Shown piece by piece: positions 17,916-26,686 of a DNA stretch of 64,000 nucleotides; the stretch's first letter is position 1; each line of letters begins with the position of its first letter. Source of the stretch: Hyalangium gracile (GTDB taxonomy: Bacteria > Myxococcota > Myxococcia > Myxococcales > Myxococcaceae); contig NZ_JAHXBG010000005.1 of NCBI RefSeq assembly GCF_020103725.1, positions 1-64,000 of the forward strand. Reading direction: 5' to 3'. Position numbers and translations under genes: made by a program. Below the pieces are notes generated by a model. That model saw nothing but the letters and a program-made list of their open reading frames with translations, had not been told where the DNA came from and ran no database searches.

Positions 17916-19427
17916 ATGAACCCCAGAACAATCGCCGCCCGGCCCTCCCGGCGCGGCTTCCCGAAGTCCGTCCTTTTGGGCGCCACGGTGGCGCTGTCGA
18001 CGATGTCCGGCGCGGCGTACGCCCAGGCCGCCGCGCCTGCTCCCGCCGCGCCTGCTCGCGCGGCGCCTGCTCCCGCGACCGGAGCCCCTCAGCAGGCCGG
18101 AGCCGCGGCCCTGCTGCGCAGGCCGGAGGGCTACAAGCTCGAGCAGAGCCCCTTCCCGGACTTCGGCTTCATGGTCCCGGTCTCCGAGTACCTGGAGAAG
18201 TACTCCGACCAGCCGCTCTTCCGCCTGAAGACGGACTACCCCACCACCAAGCCGAAGAAGCAGCCGGACTTCGTCACGAAGATCGACTTCCGGAAGAACC
18301 CTCTGGAGTACCTGCTGGCCGTGCGGGACTACTCCTTCGACGGCAACCTGCCGGACTGGGATCCCTTCAAGAACACGAAGCGTGGCTGGTACCACATCCC
18401 CTGGCTCCACCCGACGGCGACGGGGCCCGACGCCTATCCCCCGAACGGCGGCACCGAGGGCTTCCACGGGCTGATCAAGGAAGCGGCGATCGACCCGTTG
18501 CAGCTGGCGCCCGGCCAGAAGGGCAAGGAGGGTAACTACTCCGTCTACGCCATCACCCTCGTCAACGACATGGCGGGGTACACGCTGGGGCGGATGTGGA
18601 AGGACCCCATGAACCCGGACCCCCGGGCGACGGACAAGCGCTATGGCGGCGGCTTCCCCCCCGGCACGGTGTTCGCCAAGCTGCTGTTCACCGACGCGCC
18701 CCAGGGGACCGACAAGATCCCCTTCCTCGAGAACCCCCTCCAGTGGACGGCGTACATCACCGAGAGCTTCTCCGGCTCCAGCAAGCGCGTGGTGGGCAAG
18801 GTCAACCTGCTGCAGATGGACATCGCCGTGCGCGACGTGCGCGCCGAGGGGCCGGACGGCACCGGCTGGGTGTTCGGGACGTTCGCGTACAACGGCCAGG
18901 TCAACAACCCCAACAAGTTCCTCAACCTCGTGCCGGTGGGGATCATGTGGGGCAATGATCCGGAGAACACGGTGAACGCCACCACCCCGTTCCCGCCGAC
19001 CCAGACGAGGATCAACACGGACCTGAAGCAGAACGTCATCTTCCCCTCCAAGGATCTGCCGCCGCAGCACCTGGGGTGGAACGGGCGACTGAACGGGCCC
19101 GCCGACCTGAACACCACCTCGTGCCTGAGCTGCCACATCATGGCGCAGTACCCCGCGGCGACGGCCCTGGTGCCGAAGGGCGCGGCTCCGGGTGGCGGCC
19201 CCACGCCGCCCCCGGAGGGCGGCTCGCCGGAGTGGATGAAGTGGTTCCAGAACGTGCCGGCGGCCACCTCCACGGATCCGCGGGTCTACTCCACGGACTT
19301 CTCGTTCCAGGTGGCCATGAGCCTGCAGAACTTCTACACGATGAAGAGCGGCGTGCTGCAGGGCTTCTACGCGAGCGAGTACCAACTGGCCCCGATCCAG
19401 ATCAACCGCGACGGACTCCGCAAGTAG
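17916..19427 (+). CDS. Tat-signal monohaem cytochrome-like protein of unknown family
   Basis: 503-aa protein. The N-terminus carries a twin-arginine motif (SRRGFPK) followed by a hydrophobic stretch and a cleavable-looking end (SGAAYAQA), then an Ala/Pro-rich linker. I do not recognise the main domain. Near the C-terminus a single CLSCH (C403, C406, H407) fits a covalent c-type haem site, followed by Met residues that could be axial ligands. It lies 34 bases after the molybdenum hydroxylase and 47 before the multicopper oxidase. I infer an electron-transfer partner for one or both. One CxxCH can occur by chance, so haem is probable but not proven. Confidence 0.7.
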   Translation: MNPRTIAARPSRRGFPKSVLLGATVALSTMSGAAYAQAAAPAPAAPARAAPAPATGAPQQAGAAALLRRPEGYKLEQSPFPDFGFMVPVSEYLEKYSDQPLFRLKTDYPTTKPKKQPDFVTKIDFRKNPLEYLLAVRDYSFDGNLPDWDPFKNTKRGWYHIPWLHPTATGPDAYPPNGGTEGFHGLIKEAAIDPLQLAPGQKGKEGNYSVYAITLVNDMAGYTLGRMWKDPMNPDPRATDKRYGGGFPPGTVFAKLLFTDAPQGTDKIPFLENPLQWTAYITESFSGSSKRVVGKVNLLQMDIAVRDVRAEGPDGTGWVFGTFAYNGQVNNPNKFLNLVPVGIMWGNDPENTVNATTPFPPTQTRINTDLKQNVIFPSKDLPPQHLGWNGRLNGPADLNTTSCLSCHIMAQYPAATALVPKGAAPGGGPTPPPEGGSPEWMKWFQNVPAATSTDPRVYSTDFSFQVAMSLQNFYTMKSGVLQGFYASEYQLAPIQINRDGLRK

Positions 19428-19474
19428 TCACCTCTTCCCACGCCTCACCCCTTCCCTCTTTTGGAGTCCGAAGC

Positions 19475-21160
19475 ATGAGTCCCTTCTCACGACGTACCCT
19501 CCTCAAGGTTGGCACGGGCCTGGCGGCGAGCCTCAGCCTGCCCAACCTCACCGCCTGCTCGGGTGACGACTCCGAGCCCACGACGCTCACGGTCGATTTC
19601 ACCACCCTCACCCTGGGAGACCGCCAGGTGAGGCTGCGCACGTACAACGGGGCCCTCGGAGGCCCGACGATCTACACCAGGCCTGGCGCGAAGCTCCGGA
19701 TCAACATCGACAACAAGCTCCCGGAGTACGACTCATCGGCCTGGAAGAACCTCTCCGGTGTGTCGCACACGGTGATGATGAACATCCCGCACGATCTCAA
19801 CACCACCAACCTTCACGTGCACGGGCTGGAGGTCATCCCGCACCTGTTCGAGCCCGTCGGGACGTCCGATCCGTCGTCCCACATGATCGCGATCAAGCCT
19901 GGCGAGAAGAAGGAGTACACCTTCGAGATGCCGGACGATCACCCGACCGGGCTGTACTGGTATCACCCGCACCACCACGGCTCGACGTCCGTGCAGGTGG
20001 CCAACGGCCTGGCGGGGCTCATCGTCGTCGAGGGCGCCATCGATGAGGTGAAGGAGATCGCCGCCGCCCGGCAGCAGCTGATCGCCATCCAGGACGTGGG
20101 CCTGTTCGAGTCCAAGAGCCAGCCGGGCCTGTGGAGCTACGATCCTCCGCAGAACGCCATCTACAGCACGGACACCGGCACCAGCTCCTTCAAGGATGCC
20201 CAGGGAAACACCCTGGGCCCGGCCGACAGCGGCTTCACGACGGGCGACTTCCCGCTGCGCATCTTCCTCAACAACGGCTCGCCCATCTACGAGGAGAAGC
20301 ACAACCCGGAGGCCGTCACCAAGCCCAAGGGCATGCAGCTCTCCGTCCCGCGCTACCAGATGCGCCCCGGCGAGGTGGTGCGCTTCCGCATGCTCAATGG
20401 CTGCACGGACAACATGATCCCCCTCGTCGTGGAGCAGCACACGATGTACCTGCTGGCCATGGACGGGGTGAACTTCCCCGCCCCGAGAGAGCGCCAGTAC
20501 GTGAACAACACCACCTTCGGGCAGCAGCAGGTGCTGCTCGCTCCCGGAGGCCGCGCCGAGTTCCTCATCAAGGGCGCCAAGGAGCCGGGCGTCTACAGGA
20601 TCATGCAGCTGGCGCAGACGCAGCAGTTCCTCGAGAGCCAGGCCAAGGTGCTGGCCGAGATCGAGATCTCAGGCGAGCCCATGGACATGGCGCTGCCGAC
20701 GAGCCTGCCCCTGCCGAAGCGGCACTACCCGCTCATCAAGCCGGACGAGGTGAAGCGGACGCGCGACATCAGCTTCGACATGCACTACCCGCCCCAGAAG
20801 AACCTGCTGGTCGGTCTGGACTTCGCCATCAACGGCCAGCTGTATGACGAGACGGCCATCCCCGTGGAGGTGGAGCTCGACACGGTGGAGGAGTGGGTCA
20901 TCCACGACAATGGCCATCACGCGGGTGGCTCGGGCGAGGGGCACCCCTTCCACATCCACACCAACTCCTTCGAGGTGATCTCCGTCGGAGACGAGATGAT
21001 GGAGCCCGGGACGATCCAGGACACCGTCTGGGTGCCTCACAACACGGAGGTCCGGATCCGCATCAAGTTCAAGCAGTGGAGCGGCAAGGACGTCTTCCAC
21101 TGCCACATCATTCCGCACGAGGACGCGGGGATGATGCAGAACGTGCTCATGAAGAAGTAG
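19475..21160 (+). CDS. Tat-exported multicopper oxidase (laccase/CueO-like)
   Basis: 561-aa copper oxidase. The signal has a perfect twin-arginine motif (SRRTLLK) and then a lipobox-like LTAC, so it may be a Tat lipoprotein. All four copper-ligand segments are present: LHVHGLEV, YWYHPHHHGSTS, HPFHIHTNSFEV and the T1/T2/T3 segment HCHIIPHEDAGMM, with Met as axial T1 ligand. It oxidises phenols, metals or a protein donor with reduction of oxygen to water. Third in the probable operon with the molybdenum hydroxylase and the haem protein, and followed by a terminator hairpin. The family call is certain and the physiological donor unknown. Confidence 0.95.
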   Translation: MSPFSRRTLLKVGTGLAASLSLPNLTACSGDDSEPTTLTVDFTTLTLGDRQVRLRTYNGALGGPTIYTRPGAKLRINIDNKLPEYDSSAWKNLSGVSHTVMMNIPHDLNTTNLHVHGLEVIPHLFEPVGTSDPSSHMIAIKPGEKKEYTFEMPDDHPTGLYWYHPHHHGSTSVQVANGLAGLIVVEGAIDEVKEIAAARQQLIAIQDVGLFESKSQPGLWSYDPPQNAIYSTDTGTSSFKDAQGNTLGPADSGFTTGDFPLRIFLNNGSPIYEEKHNPEAVTKPKGMQLSVPRYQMRPGEVVRFRMLNGCTDNMIPLVVEQHTMYLLAMDGVNFPAPRERQYVNNTTFGQQQVLLAPGGRAEFLIKGAKEPGVYRIMQLAQTQQFLESQAKVLAEIEISGEPMDMALPTSLPLPKRHYPLIKPDEVKRTRDISFDMHYPPQKNLLVGLDFAINGQLYDETAIPVEVELDTVEEWVIHDNGHHAGGSGEGHPFHIHTNSFEVISVGDEMMEPGTIQDTVWVPHNTEVRIRIKFKQWSGKDVFHCHIIPHEDAGMMQNVLMKK

Positions 21161-21187
21161 CCGCTGGCGCGTGAGCACGAGGTGATC

Positions 21188-21240
21188 GCGGTGGAGAGGC
21201 ATGCACTCTCCACCGCTTCAGATTTTCGGTTCTTCTGTAA
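21188..21240 (+). terminator. Probable terminator of the hydroxylase-haem protein-copper oxidase operon
   Basis: Perfect 11-bp stem GCGGTGGAGAG (21188-21198) and CTCTCCACCGC (21206-21216) with a 7-base loop, followed by a T-rich stretch (TTCAGATTTTCGGTTCTTCT). It sits 27 bases after the multicopper oxidase stop and before the amylase gene, separating the two transcription units. Confidence 0.6.
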
Positions 21241-21313
21241 ATCCGGCTTTTTCTTGAAAGCGGATTCCAGTTTCTTCACTGTGCGTGACCTCTGAGGAAC
21301 AGAGGGGGACGCC

Positions 21314-24253
21314 ATGATGCAGTGGAGAGCCTGGGCCTTGATGGGGCTGCTGCTGGGAGTGAGCCTGCCGGCAGCCGCCGGTACGGCGACGGTCTACTAC
21401 TACACGCCGTACAAGGGCTGGAGCAGCGTCTATCTCCACCACAATGCCGGTGGTGGCTGGACGAGCGTGCCAGGCACGGCGATGAGCTCGGCCTGCACGG
21501 GCTGGGTCGTCCACGTCCTCACCACGGGGAGCGGCAGCACCTTCCAGGCCGTCTTCAACGATGGCCAGAACCACTGGGACAACTACAACAACCAGTCCGG
21601 CGCCAACTACGTCGTGCCCACGCAGGGCACGCACCAGGTCAAGAACGGCCAGCTGCTCGCCAACGCGGGGACGCCCTGCACGGCGGACCCCCAGCCCCCC
21701 ACCGAGGTCTACTACTACACGCGCACGCGCGGCTGGAGCACCGTCAACATCCACTACGCGCCCACTGGCGGCACGTGGACGACGGCGCCCGGCGTGGCGA
21801 TGAACGAGCCGGCCTGCACCGACTGGGTAAAGAAGACGATCAACCTGGGCGCCGCCACCGGCATGAAGGCCGCGTTCAACAACAACAGCGGGAGCTGGGA
21901 CAACAACGGCGGGGCGGACTACTCCCTCGGGACGGGGCGCATCACGGTCAAGGATGGCGTCGTCACCGCCAACGCCCCGACGCCGTGCGTGGTCCTGCCG
22001 CCGGACACCACTCCCCCCACGACGCCCACGGGAGTCACCGCCTCTGCGACGCAGACGCGCATCGATCTGGCCTGGAGCGCCTCGACCGATGATCGCGGCG
22101 TGACGGGGTACGAGATCTCCCGCACGGGCGGAACCCAGGGGCCGAGGACGTTCACCTCCACGGGCACCGGCTACAGTGACACCGGTCTGACGCCCCAGAC
22201 GACCTACAGCTACACCGTGAAGGCCGTCGACGCGGCCGGCAACAAGTCCGCCGCCAGCGCCTCGGCCTCGGCCACCACGGGCAGCGCCCCGCCTCCGCCT
22301 CCCGCCGGGCAGCCGCTGGGCGGGGACATCCGCGAGGACAGCATCTACTTCGTGCTGACCGCCCGCTTCTACGACGGCGACGCGGCCAACAACCGCGGCG
22401 GCAGCATGCACGTGAAGTCGGGCAACGCCGCCAACAACGACCCCATGTTCCGAGGGGACTTCAAGGGGCTGATCCAGAAGCTGGACTACATCAAGGCCCT
22501 GGGCTTCTCCGCCATCTGGATCACCCCGGTGGTGCTCAACCGCTCGGACTACGACTACCACGGCTATCACGCGTGGGACTTCCACAAGGTGGATCCGCGC
22601 CTGGAGTCCCCGGGCGCCACGTATCAGGACCTGATCAACGCGGCCCACTCCAAGGGCATCAAGATCATCCAGGACGTGGTCTACAACCACTCCAGCCGCT
22701 GGGGCGCCAAGGGGCTGTGGAGCGCCAAGGTGTACGGCGTGCGCGACAGCCAGTGGAGCTGGTACTACGACGCGCCGGTGTCCGGCTTCGAGTACGACGG
22801 GCTGACGATCGAGCCGAGCACCGGCAAGTCCTATTACAACGGGGATCTGTGGTCGACGGCGGAGCCCGCGGGCAACACCTGCCGCAGCTGGGGCGTGCCG
22901 ACGGGGAGCTACAGCCAGGAGGGCTACCGCATCTACAACTGCCAGTGGCCCAACCCCACCTCCGGCATGTTCCCCTCGCAGTACTTCCACCAGTGCTGGA
23001 TCGGCAACTGGGAGGGAGAGGACTCGCGCAGCTGCTGGATCCACGAGGATCTGGCGGACTTCAACACCGAGAGCACGCCCGTCCAGAGCTTCCTCATCGG
23101 CGTGTACAACAAGTACATCGACATGGGGGTGGACGGCTTCCGCATCGACACCGCGGTCCACATCCCGCGCGTGACATGGAACCGGCGCTTCCTGCCCGCG
23201 GCCCACCAGTACGCCGAGCAGAAGTTCGGCGCCAAGGGGAAGGACTTCTTCATGTTCGGCGAGGTGGGCTCGTTCGTGAACGACAAGTGGAACCGGGGCT
23301 CGCCCAACCACTCGGCGCAGTTCTTCACCTGGAAGGAGCGCAGGACGTACAGCGCGGATGACACGGTGGCCGCGCTCGAGCAGTACAACTACGAGCAGTC
23401 CATGGGCACCGCGAACCAGCCCACCTCCACCAACGCTTTCCTCCAGGGCAACAGCTACCACGCCCCGGATCACAGCCAGTTCTCCGGCATGAGCGTGATC
23501 GACATGCGCATGCACATGAACTTCGGCGAGGCCAGCAACGCCTTCTGGAACGGCAAGGACTCGGACGACAGCTACAACGACGCCACCTACAACGTGGTGT
23601 ACGTGGACTCGCACGACTACGGCCCCAACAAGTCCTCCACCCGCTACATGGGCGGCACCGAGGCCTGGGCCGAGAACATGAGCCTGATGTGGACCTTCCG
23701 GGGCATCCCCACGCTCTATTACGGCTCGGAGATCGAGTTCCAGGCGGGCCAGAAGATCGACTGCGGCCCCACGTGCGCGCTGGCCACCACCGGCCGCGCC
23801 TACTACGGGGACAACCTCGAGGGCAGCGTGACGGCCTCGGACTTCGGAGTGGTGGCGTCCGCCTCCGGCAAGGTCGCGGAGACGCTCAGCAAGCCGCTGG
23901 CGAAGCACCTGCAGCGGCTGAACCAGCTGCGACGGAGGATCCCTGCCCTCCAGAAGGGCCAGTACTCCACCGATGGAATCTCGGGAGGCATGGCCTTCAA
24001 GCGCCGCTTCACGGACACCGCCCGAGGCGTGGACAGCTTCGTGCTGGTCACCATCTCCGGCGGCGCCACCTTCTCGGGCATCCCCAACGGCACCTACAAG
24101 GACGCGATCACCGGCGACGTGCGGACCGTGACGAACGGGGCGCTGACCGCCAGCGTCGCCGGCAAGGGCAACATGCGCGTGTACGTGCTCGACCTGCCCG
24201 GCAACCCGGCTCCGGGCAAGGTGGGCAGTGACGGTCCCTTCCTGAAGCCCTGA
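21314..24253 (+). CDS. Secreted alpha-amylase with two starch-binding domains and FN3 domain
   Basis: 979-aa extracellular glycoside hydrolase. After a signal peptide (ending PAAAG) come two related modules of about 100 residues (VYYYTPYKGWSSVYLHHN and VYYYTRTRGWSTVNIHYA) typical of CBM25/26 starch-binding domains. A fibronectin type III domain (about 230-325) and a GH13 catalytic domain follow. GH13 conserved regions: DVVYNH, DGFRIDTAVHIP (nucleophile D612), FGEVGS (acid/base E650) and VDSHD (D768). A C-terminal beta domain ends the protein. It hydrolyses alpha-1,4-glucans outside the cell. The ribosome binding site AGGGGG precedes the first of two adjacent ATGs. Confidence 0.95.
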   Translation: MMQWRAWALMGLLLGVSLPAAAGTATVYYYTPYKGWSSVYLHHNAGGGWTSVPGTAMSSACTGWVVHVLTTGSGSTFQAVFNDGQNHWDNYNNQSGANYVVPTQGTHQVKNGQLLANAGTPCTADPQPPTEVYYYTRTRGWSTVNIHYAPTGGTWTTAPGVAMNEPACTDWVKKTINLGAATGMKAAFNNNSGSWDNNGGADYSLGTGRITVKDGVVTANAPTPCVVLPPDTTPPTTPTGVTASATQTRIDLAWSASTDDRGVTGYEISRTGGTQGPRTFTSTGTGYSDTGLTPQTTYSYTVKAVDAAGNKSAASASASATTGSAPPPPPAGQPLGGDIREDSIYFVLTARFYDGDAANNRGGSMHVKSGNAANNDPMFRGDFKGLIQKLDYIKALGFSAIWITPVVLNRSDYDYHGYHAWDFHKVDPRLESPGATYQDLINAAHSKGIKIIQDVVYNHSSRWGAKGLWSAKVYGVRDSQWSWYYDAPVSGFEYDGLTIEPSTGKSYYNGDLWSTAEPAGNTCRSWGVPTGSYSQEGYRIYNCQWPNPTSGMFPSQYFHQCWIGNWEGEDSRSCWIHEDLADFNTESTPVQSFLIGVYNKYIDMGVDGFRIDTAVHIPRVTWNRRFLPAAHQYAEQKFGAKGKDFFMFGEVGSFVNDKWNRGSPNHSAQFFTWKERRTYSADDTVAALEQYNYEQSMGTANQPTSTNAFLQGNSYHAPDHSQFSGMSVIDMRMHMNFGEASNAFWNGKDSDDSYNDATYNVVYVDSHDYGPNKSSTRYMGGTEAWAENMSLMWTFRGIPTLYYGSEIEFQAGQKIDCGPTCALATTGRAYYGDNLEGSVTASDFGVVASASGKVAETLSKPLAKHLQRLNQLRRRIPALQKGQYSTDGISGGMAFKRRFTDTARGVDSFVLVTISGGATFSGIPNGTYKDAITGDVRTVTNGALTASVAGKGNMRVYVLDLPGNPAPGKVGSDGPFLKP

Positions 24254-24276
24254 GGGCCTGTCCGGCCGAAGCACCA

Positions 24277-24305
24277 CGAACTGGTATGCTTGTCATACCA
24301 GTTCG
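24277..24305. promoter_or_regulatory. Perfect 12-bp-arm palindrome between amylase and phosphoesterase genes
   Basis: Arms CGAACTGGTATG (24277-24288) and CATACCAGTTCG (24294-24305) with a 5-base centre. The core TGGTAT/ATACCA resembles operators of GntR-family regulators. An A-run, not a T-run, follows on the plus strand, so a simple intrinsic terminator is unlikely. It lies 24 bases after the amylase stop and 219 before the phosphoesterase start. It could be an operator for the downstream gene or a 3' hairpin. Confidence 0.5.
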
Positions 24306-24339
24306 CAAAAAGGTCGGCCGGCAGCGCGCGTCCTCCGCT

Positions 24340-24356
24340 GCGTTCGTTCCGAACGC
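24340..24356. repeat. Small perfect hairpin GCGTTCG/CGAACGC
   Basis: 7-bp arms with a 3-base loop, 34 bases downstream of the 12-bp palindrome and in the same intergenic region. There is no T-run. It may form part of the 5' leader of the phosphoesterase transcript. The role is unknown. Confidence 0.35.
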
Positions 24357-24524
24357 GCCTGCGTCCCCTCGAAACGCCTGGGTTCCCCATCCTCCACGGC
24401 TCTCCGAGGGTTTACGCGCTCATGGTCCCGCGCCAGGCACTGGTACGGGCGTTGCTCTGTGGCCGACCGCCAACGCGCCACGGAGCAAACCCGCTCGCCC
24501 CGGCGCTCGCACGAGAGAACGACC

Positions 24525-26480
24525 ATGAGAGAGACGATGAGCCGACTTCACTGTTGGAGTGCGTGGGTACTCGCCTGTTGTCTGATGGCGACGGGCTGTG
24601 GCGGCGTCACCGAGCCGGGCGCCGAGACGCCCCCCGAAGCGGTGGAGCGGACCGAGGCGCAGGAGCTCACGGGCGCGGGCCCCGCCCTCCAGGGAGTCAC
24701 CACCGCCAACGACGCCACCACCTTCAACGCCGGCTGCACGGACGGCAAGGTCTTCGACGCGGGCCTTTGCTACCCGCGCTGCGACGCGGGCTACAAGGGC
24801 GTGGGCCCCGTGTGCTGGCAGCACTGCGCCGAGGGCTACACGGACGACGGCGCCTTCTGCCGCAAGGACGCTCACATCTTCGCCAAGAGCACCTACGGCC
24901 GTGGCGCCGGGACGCCGCTCCAGTGCGGCGCCGGCATGCAGTACGACGCCGGGCTGTGCTACCCCACCTGTGCCGCGGGCTACTACGGCGTGGGCCCGGT
25001 GTGCTGGCAGAGCTGCCCCGCCGGCTACACGGATGACGGCGCCTTCTGCCGCCGGGATGCCCGCATCATCGGCGCCAACACCTCGAGCTGCCCCTGGTAC
25101 GACGCGTGCGGTCTGACGTTCGCTCGTGGCTGCTCGCAGTGCCCGGCGGGCTACGCCAACGACGGCTGCACCTGCCGCATCGACGCCCACATCTTCGCCA
25201 AGGCCACCTACGGCCGCAGCCTGGGCCAGGTGCCGAACACCTGCCCCGGCGGGACGCATCAGGACGGCGCGCTGTGCTACCCCTACTGCGCTTCCGGCTA
25301 CTACGGCGTGGGTCCGGTGTGCTGGCAGAGCTGCCCCGCCGGCTACACGGATGACGGCGCCTTCTGCCGCAAGGACGCGCAGATCTACGCCAAGGCCACC
25401 TACGGCCGCGGCGCGGGCGTGGTGCCCACCACGTGCACCTCCTCCAGCTTCACCCGCTCGGCCACCGGCGCGGGGCCCTGGGGCACCTTCACGATGATCG
25501 TCGCCTCCGATCCGCAGTTCCCCTGGCGTGGCAGCTCCTGCTCTCCCAACGAGTCCGAGACGAGCTGCTCGCTGCGCGAGAACCGCCACCAGGTTGACGC
25601 GATGAACAACATCCAGCAGGCGCAGGGGCCCTCCTCGCAGATCGGCGCGTGGCCTTCCGGGCCGGGCCTCTCGCGCGGCGCGGGCGCGCCCATCCGGCGG
25701 CCCGAGGGCGTCATCGTCAACGGAGACCTGACCGCCTACTGGCACGACTGGCAGGTGGATCTCTTCGAGGAGTACTTCAACAACCCCAAGAGCCTGAAGT
25801 TCCCGCTGTTCCCCGGCCTGGGCAACCACGACTACGCCAACAACGTGCCCGAGCCCGGGGTGGACTCCGGCTGCTGGTGGCTGCGTGACGGCGCCTATAC
25901 CGGGTACGGCCTGGAGGGCTGCTCGCGCAACGCGGTGGACTTCATGAAGGCGACCGTGCAGTGCAACAAGGTGCCCAGCTTCCCCGCCTCCCTGGTGCGC
26001 GACTTCGATCAGAAGAGCCTGGCCTACTCCTGGGACATGGGCGGCTACCACTTCGTGCAGCTCCACAACTACCCCACGTATACCCGGACGAAGATCGGCA
26101 TCTCCTCCTCCATCCCCTGGCTGAAGGCGGACCTGACGCGCGCCACCGCCGAGGGGAAGAAGATCGTCCTCAACATGCACGACTACGGCGAGCACATGGC
26201 CGTCACCGACCCGGAGTTCCTCGCGGCCATCGCCGGGCAGCGCGTGGTGGCCCTCTTCGCCGGCCACGCCCACCATCTGAACGGCTTCAACGAGACGGTG
26301 CCCAACACCAACATCCCCGTCTTCCGCAGCGGCTCGACGGACGAGCACAAGTTCCTGCTGGTGGAGTTCGCCGACACACACATGAACGTGGCCGTCATCG
26401 ACAGCACGGCCGGAGCCCCGCGCTTCCTCGACACGTGGGACTCCAGCAAGCTGCGCACGGTGGTGTTCCCATCGCCGTGA
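24525..26480 (+). CDS. Lipoprotein with Cys-rich repeats and calcineurin-like phosphoesterase domain
   Basis: 651-aa surface protein. Its lipobox (LMATGCG) makes it a lipoprotein. The N-terminal half carries four units of about 55 residues with the pattern GLCYP-C-GY-GVGPVCWQ-CP-GYTDDGAFC, the third degenerate. The C-terminal metallophosphoesterase domain shows all five motif blocks: VASDPQF (Gln where many relatives have His), VNGDLTAYW, LGNHDYAN, NMHDYGEH and AGHAHHLN. It should hydrolyse a phosphoester or nucleotide outside the cell. The start may be ATG 24525 or ATG 24537. Similar Cys-repeat/phosphoesterase proteins occur in predatory bacteria and eukaryotes. The substrate is unknown. Confidence 0.88.
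   Translation: MRETMSRLHCWSAWVLACCLMATGCGGVTEPGAETPPEAVERTEAQELTGAGPALQGVTTANDATTFNAGCTDGKVFDAGLCYPRCDAGYKGVGPVCWQHCAEGYTDDGAFCRKDAHIFAKSTYGRGAGTPLQCGAGMQYDAGLCYPTCAAGYYGVGPVCWQSCPAGYTDDGAFCRRDARIIGANTSSCPWYDACGLTFARGCSQCPAGYANDGCTCRIDAHIFAKATYGRSLGQVPNTCPGGTHQDGALCYPYCASGYYGVGPVCWQSCPAGYTDDGAFCRKDAQIYAKATYGRGAGVVPTTCTSSSFTRSATGAGPWGTFTMIVASDPQFPWRGSSCSPNESETSCSLRENRHQVDAMNNIQQAQGPSSQIGAWPSGPGLSRGAGAPIRRPEGVIVNGDLTAYWHDWQVDLFEEYFNNPKSLKFPLFPGLGNHDYANNVPEPGVDSGCWWLRDGAYTGYGLEGCSRNAVDFMKATVQCNKVPSFPASLVRDFDQKSLAYSWDMGGYHFVQLHNYPTYTRTKIGISSSIPWLKADLTRATAEGKKIVLNMHDYGEHMAVTDPEFLAAIAGQRVVALFAGHAHHLNGFNETVPNTNIPVFRSGSTDEHKFLLVEFADTHMNVAVIDSTAGAPRFLDTWDSSKLRTVVFPSP
24742..25430 (+). repeat. Cys-rich tandem repeats inside the phosphoesterase gene
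   Basis: Four successive units, of which the first, second and fourth are nearly identical at DNA level over long stretches (for example around 24960-25050 and 25270-25375). The third is shortened and diverged (SQCPAGYANDGCTCR). Each unit has six cysteines, suggesting disulfide-bonded modules. The DNA similarity indicates recent internal duplication or gene conversion. Confidence 0.8.
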
Positions 26481-26536
26481 GGTAAACGACGGGTGCGCCC
26501 CTGCTGCCCGCTGTGGGCAGGGGCCTCCTGGATGCC

Positions 26537-26571
26537 CTTGCAGTTCCTTCCCAAGGAGCCTGCAAGTTTTT
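26537..26571 (+). terminator. Intrinsic terminator after the phosphoesterase gene
   Basis: CTTGCAG (26537-26543) pairs with CTGCAAG (26560-26566), an inner CCTT/AAGG extends the stem, and TTTTT follows directly (26567-26571). It stands 57 bases after the stop codon. A second GC-rich hairpin (GCCCCTGC 26497-26504, GCAGGGGC 26517-26524) lies just before it. Confidence 0.8.
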
Positions 26572-26686
26572 CAGGGTAGAAGGCCGTCCCGCTGACAATC
26601 CTGAGTGTTTCTCTCTGGATGCGCGTTGGCCCTCGCGTTGCACCGTCCACCCCTCGAAATCCCGGAGGGGTGAGGCGAGGTACGCA

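Noticed and set aside
13226-17986. Two long minus-strand open frames opposite the molybdenum hydroxylase
   Set aside because: Translations are Arg/Leu/Val/His-rich with no recognisable family, while the plus strand carries all hydroxylase motifs.
21218-24277. A 1019-codon open frame on the minus strand opposite the amylase gene
   Set aside because: Low-complexity Arg/Val/His/Gly-rich translation without any domain, exactly antisense to a clear amylase. It is a product of G/C third-position bias.
24742-25430. Repeats in the phosphoesterase gene as a CRISPR-like array
   Set aside because: Repeats are in frame, about 165 bases long and encode Cys modules; no short uniform repeats with unique spacers.
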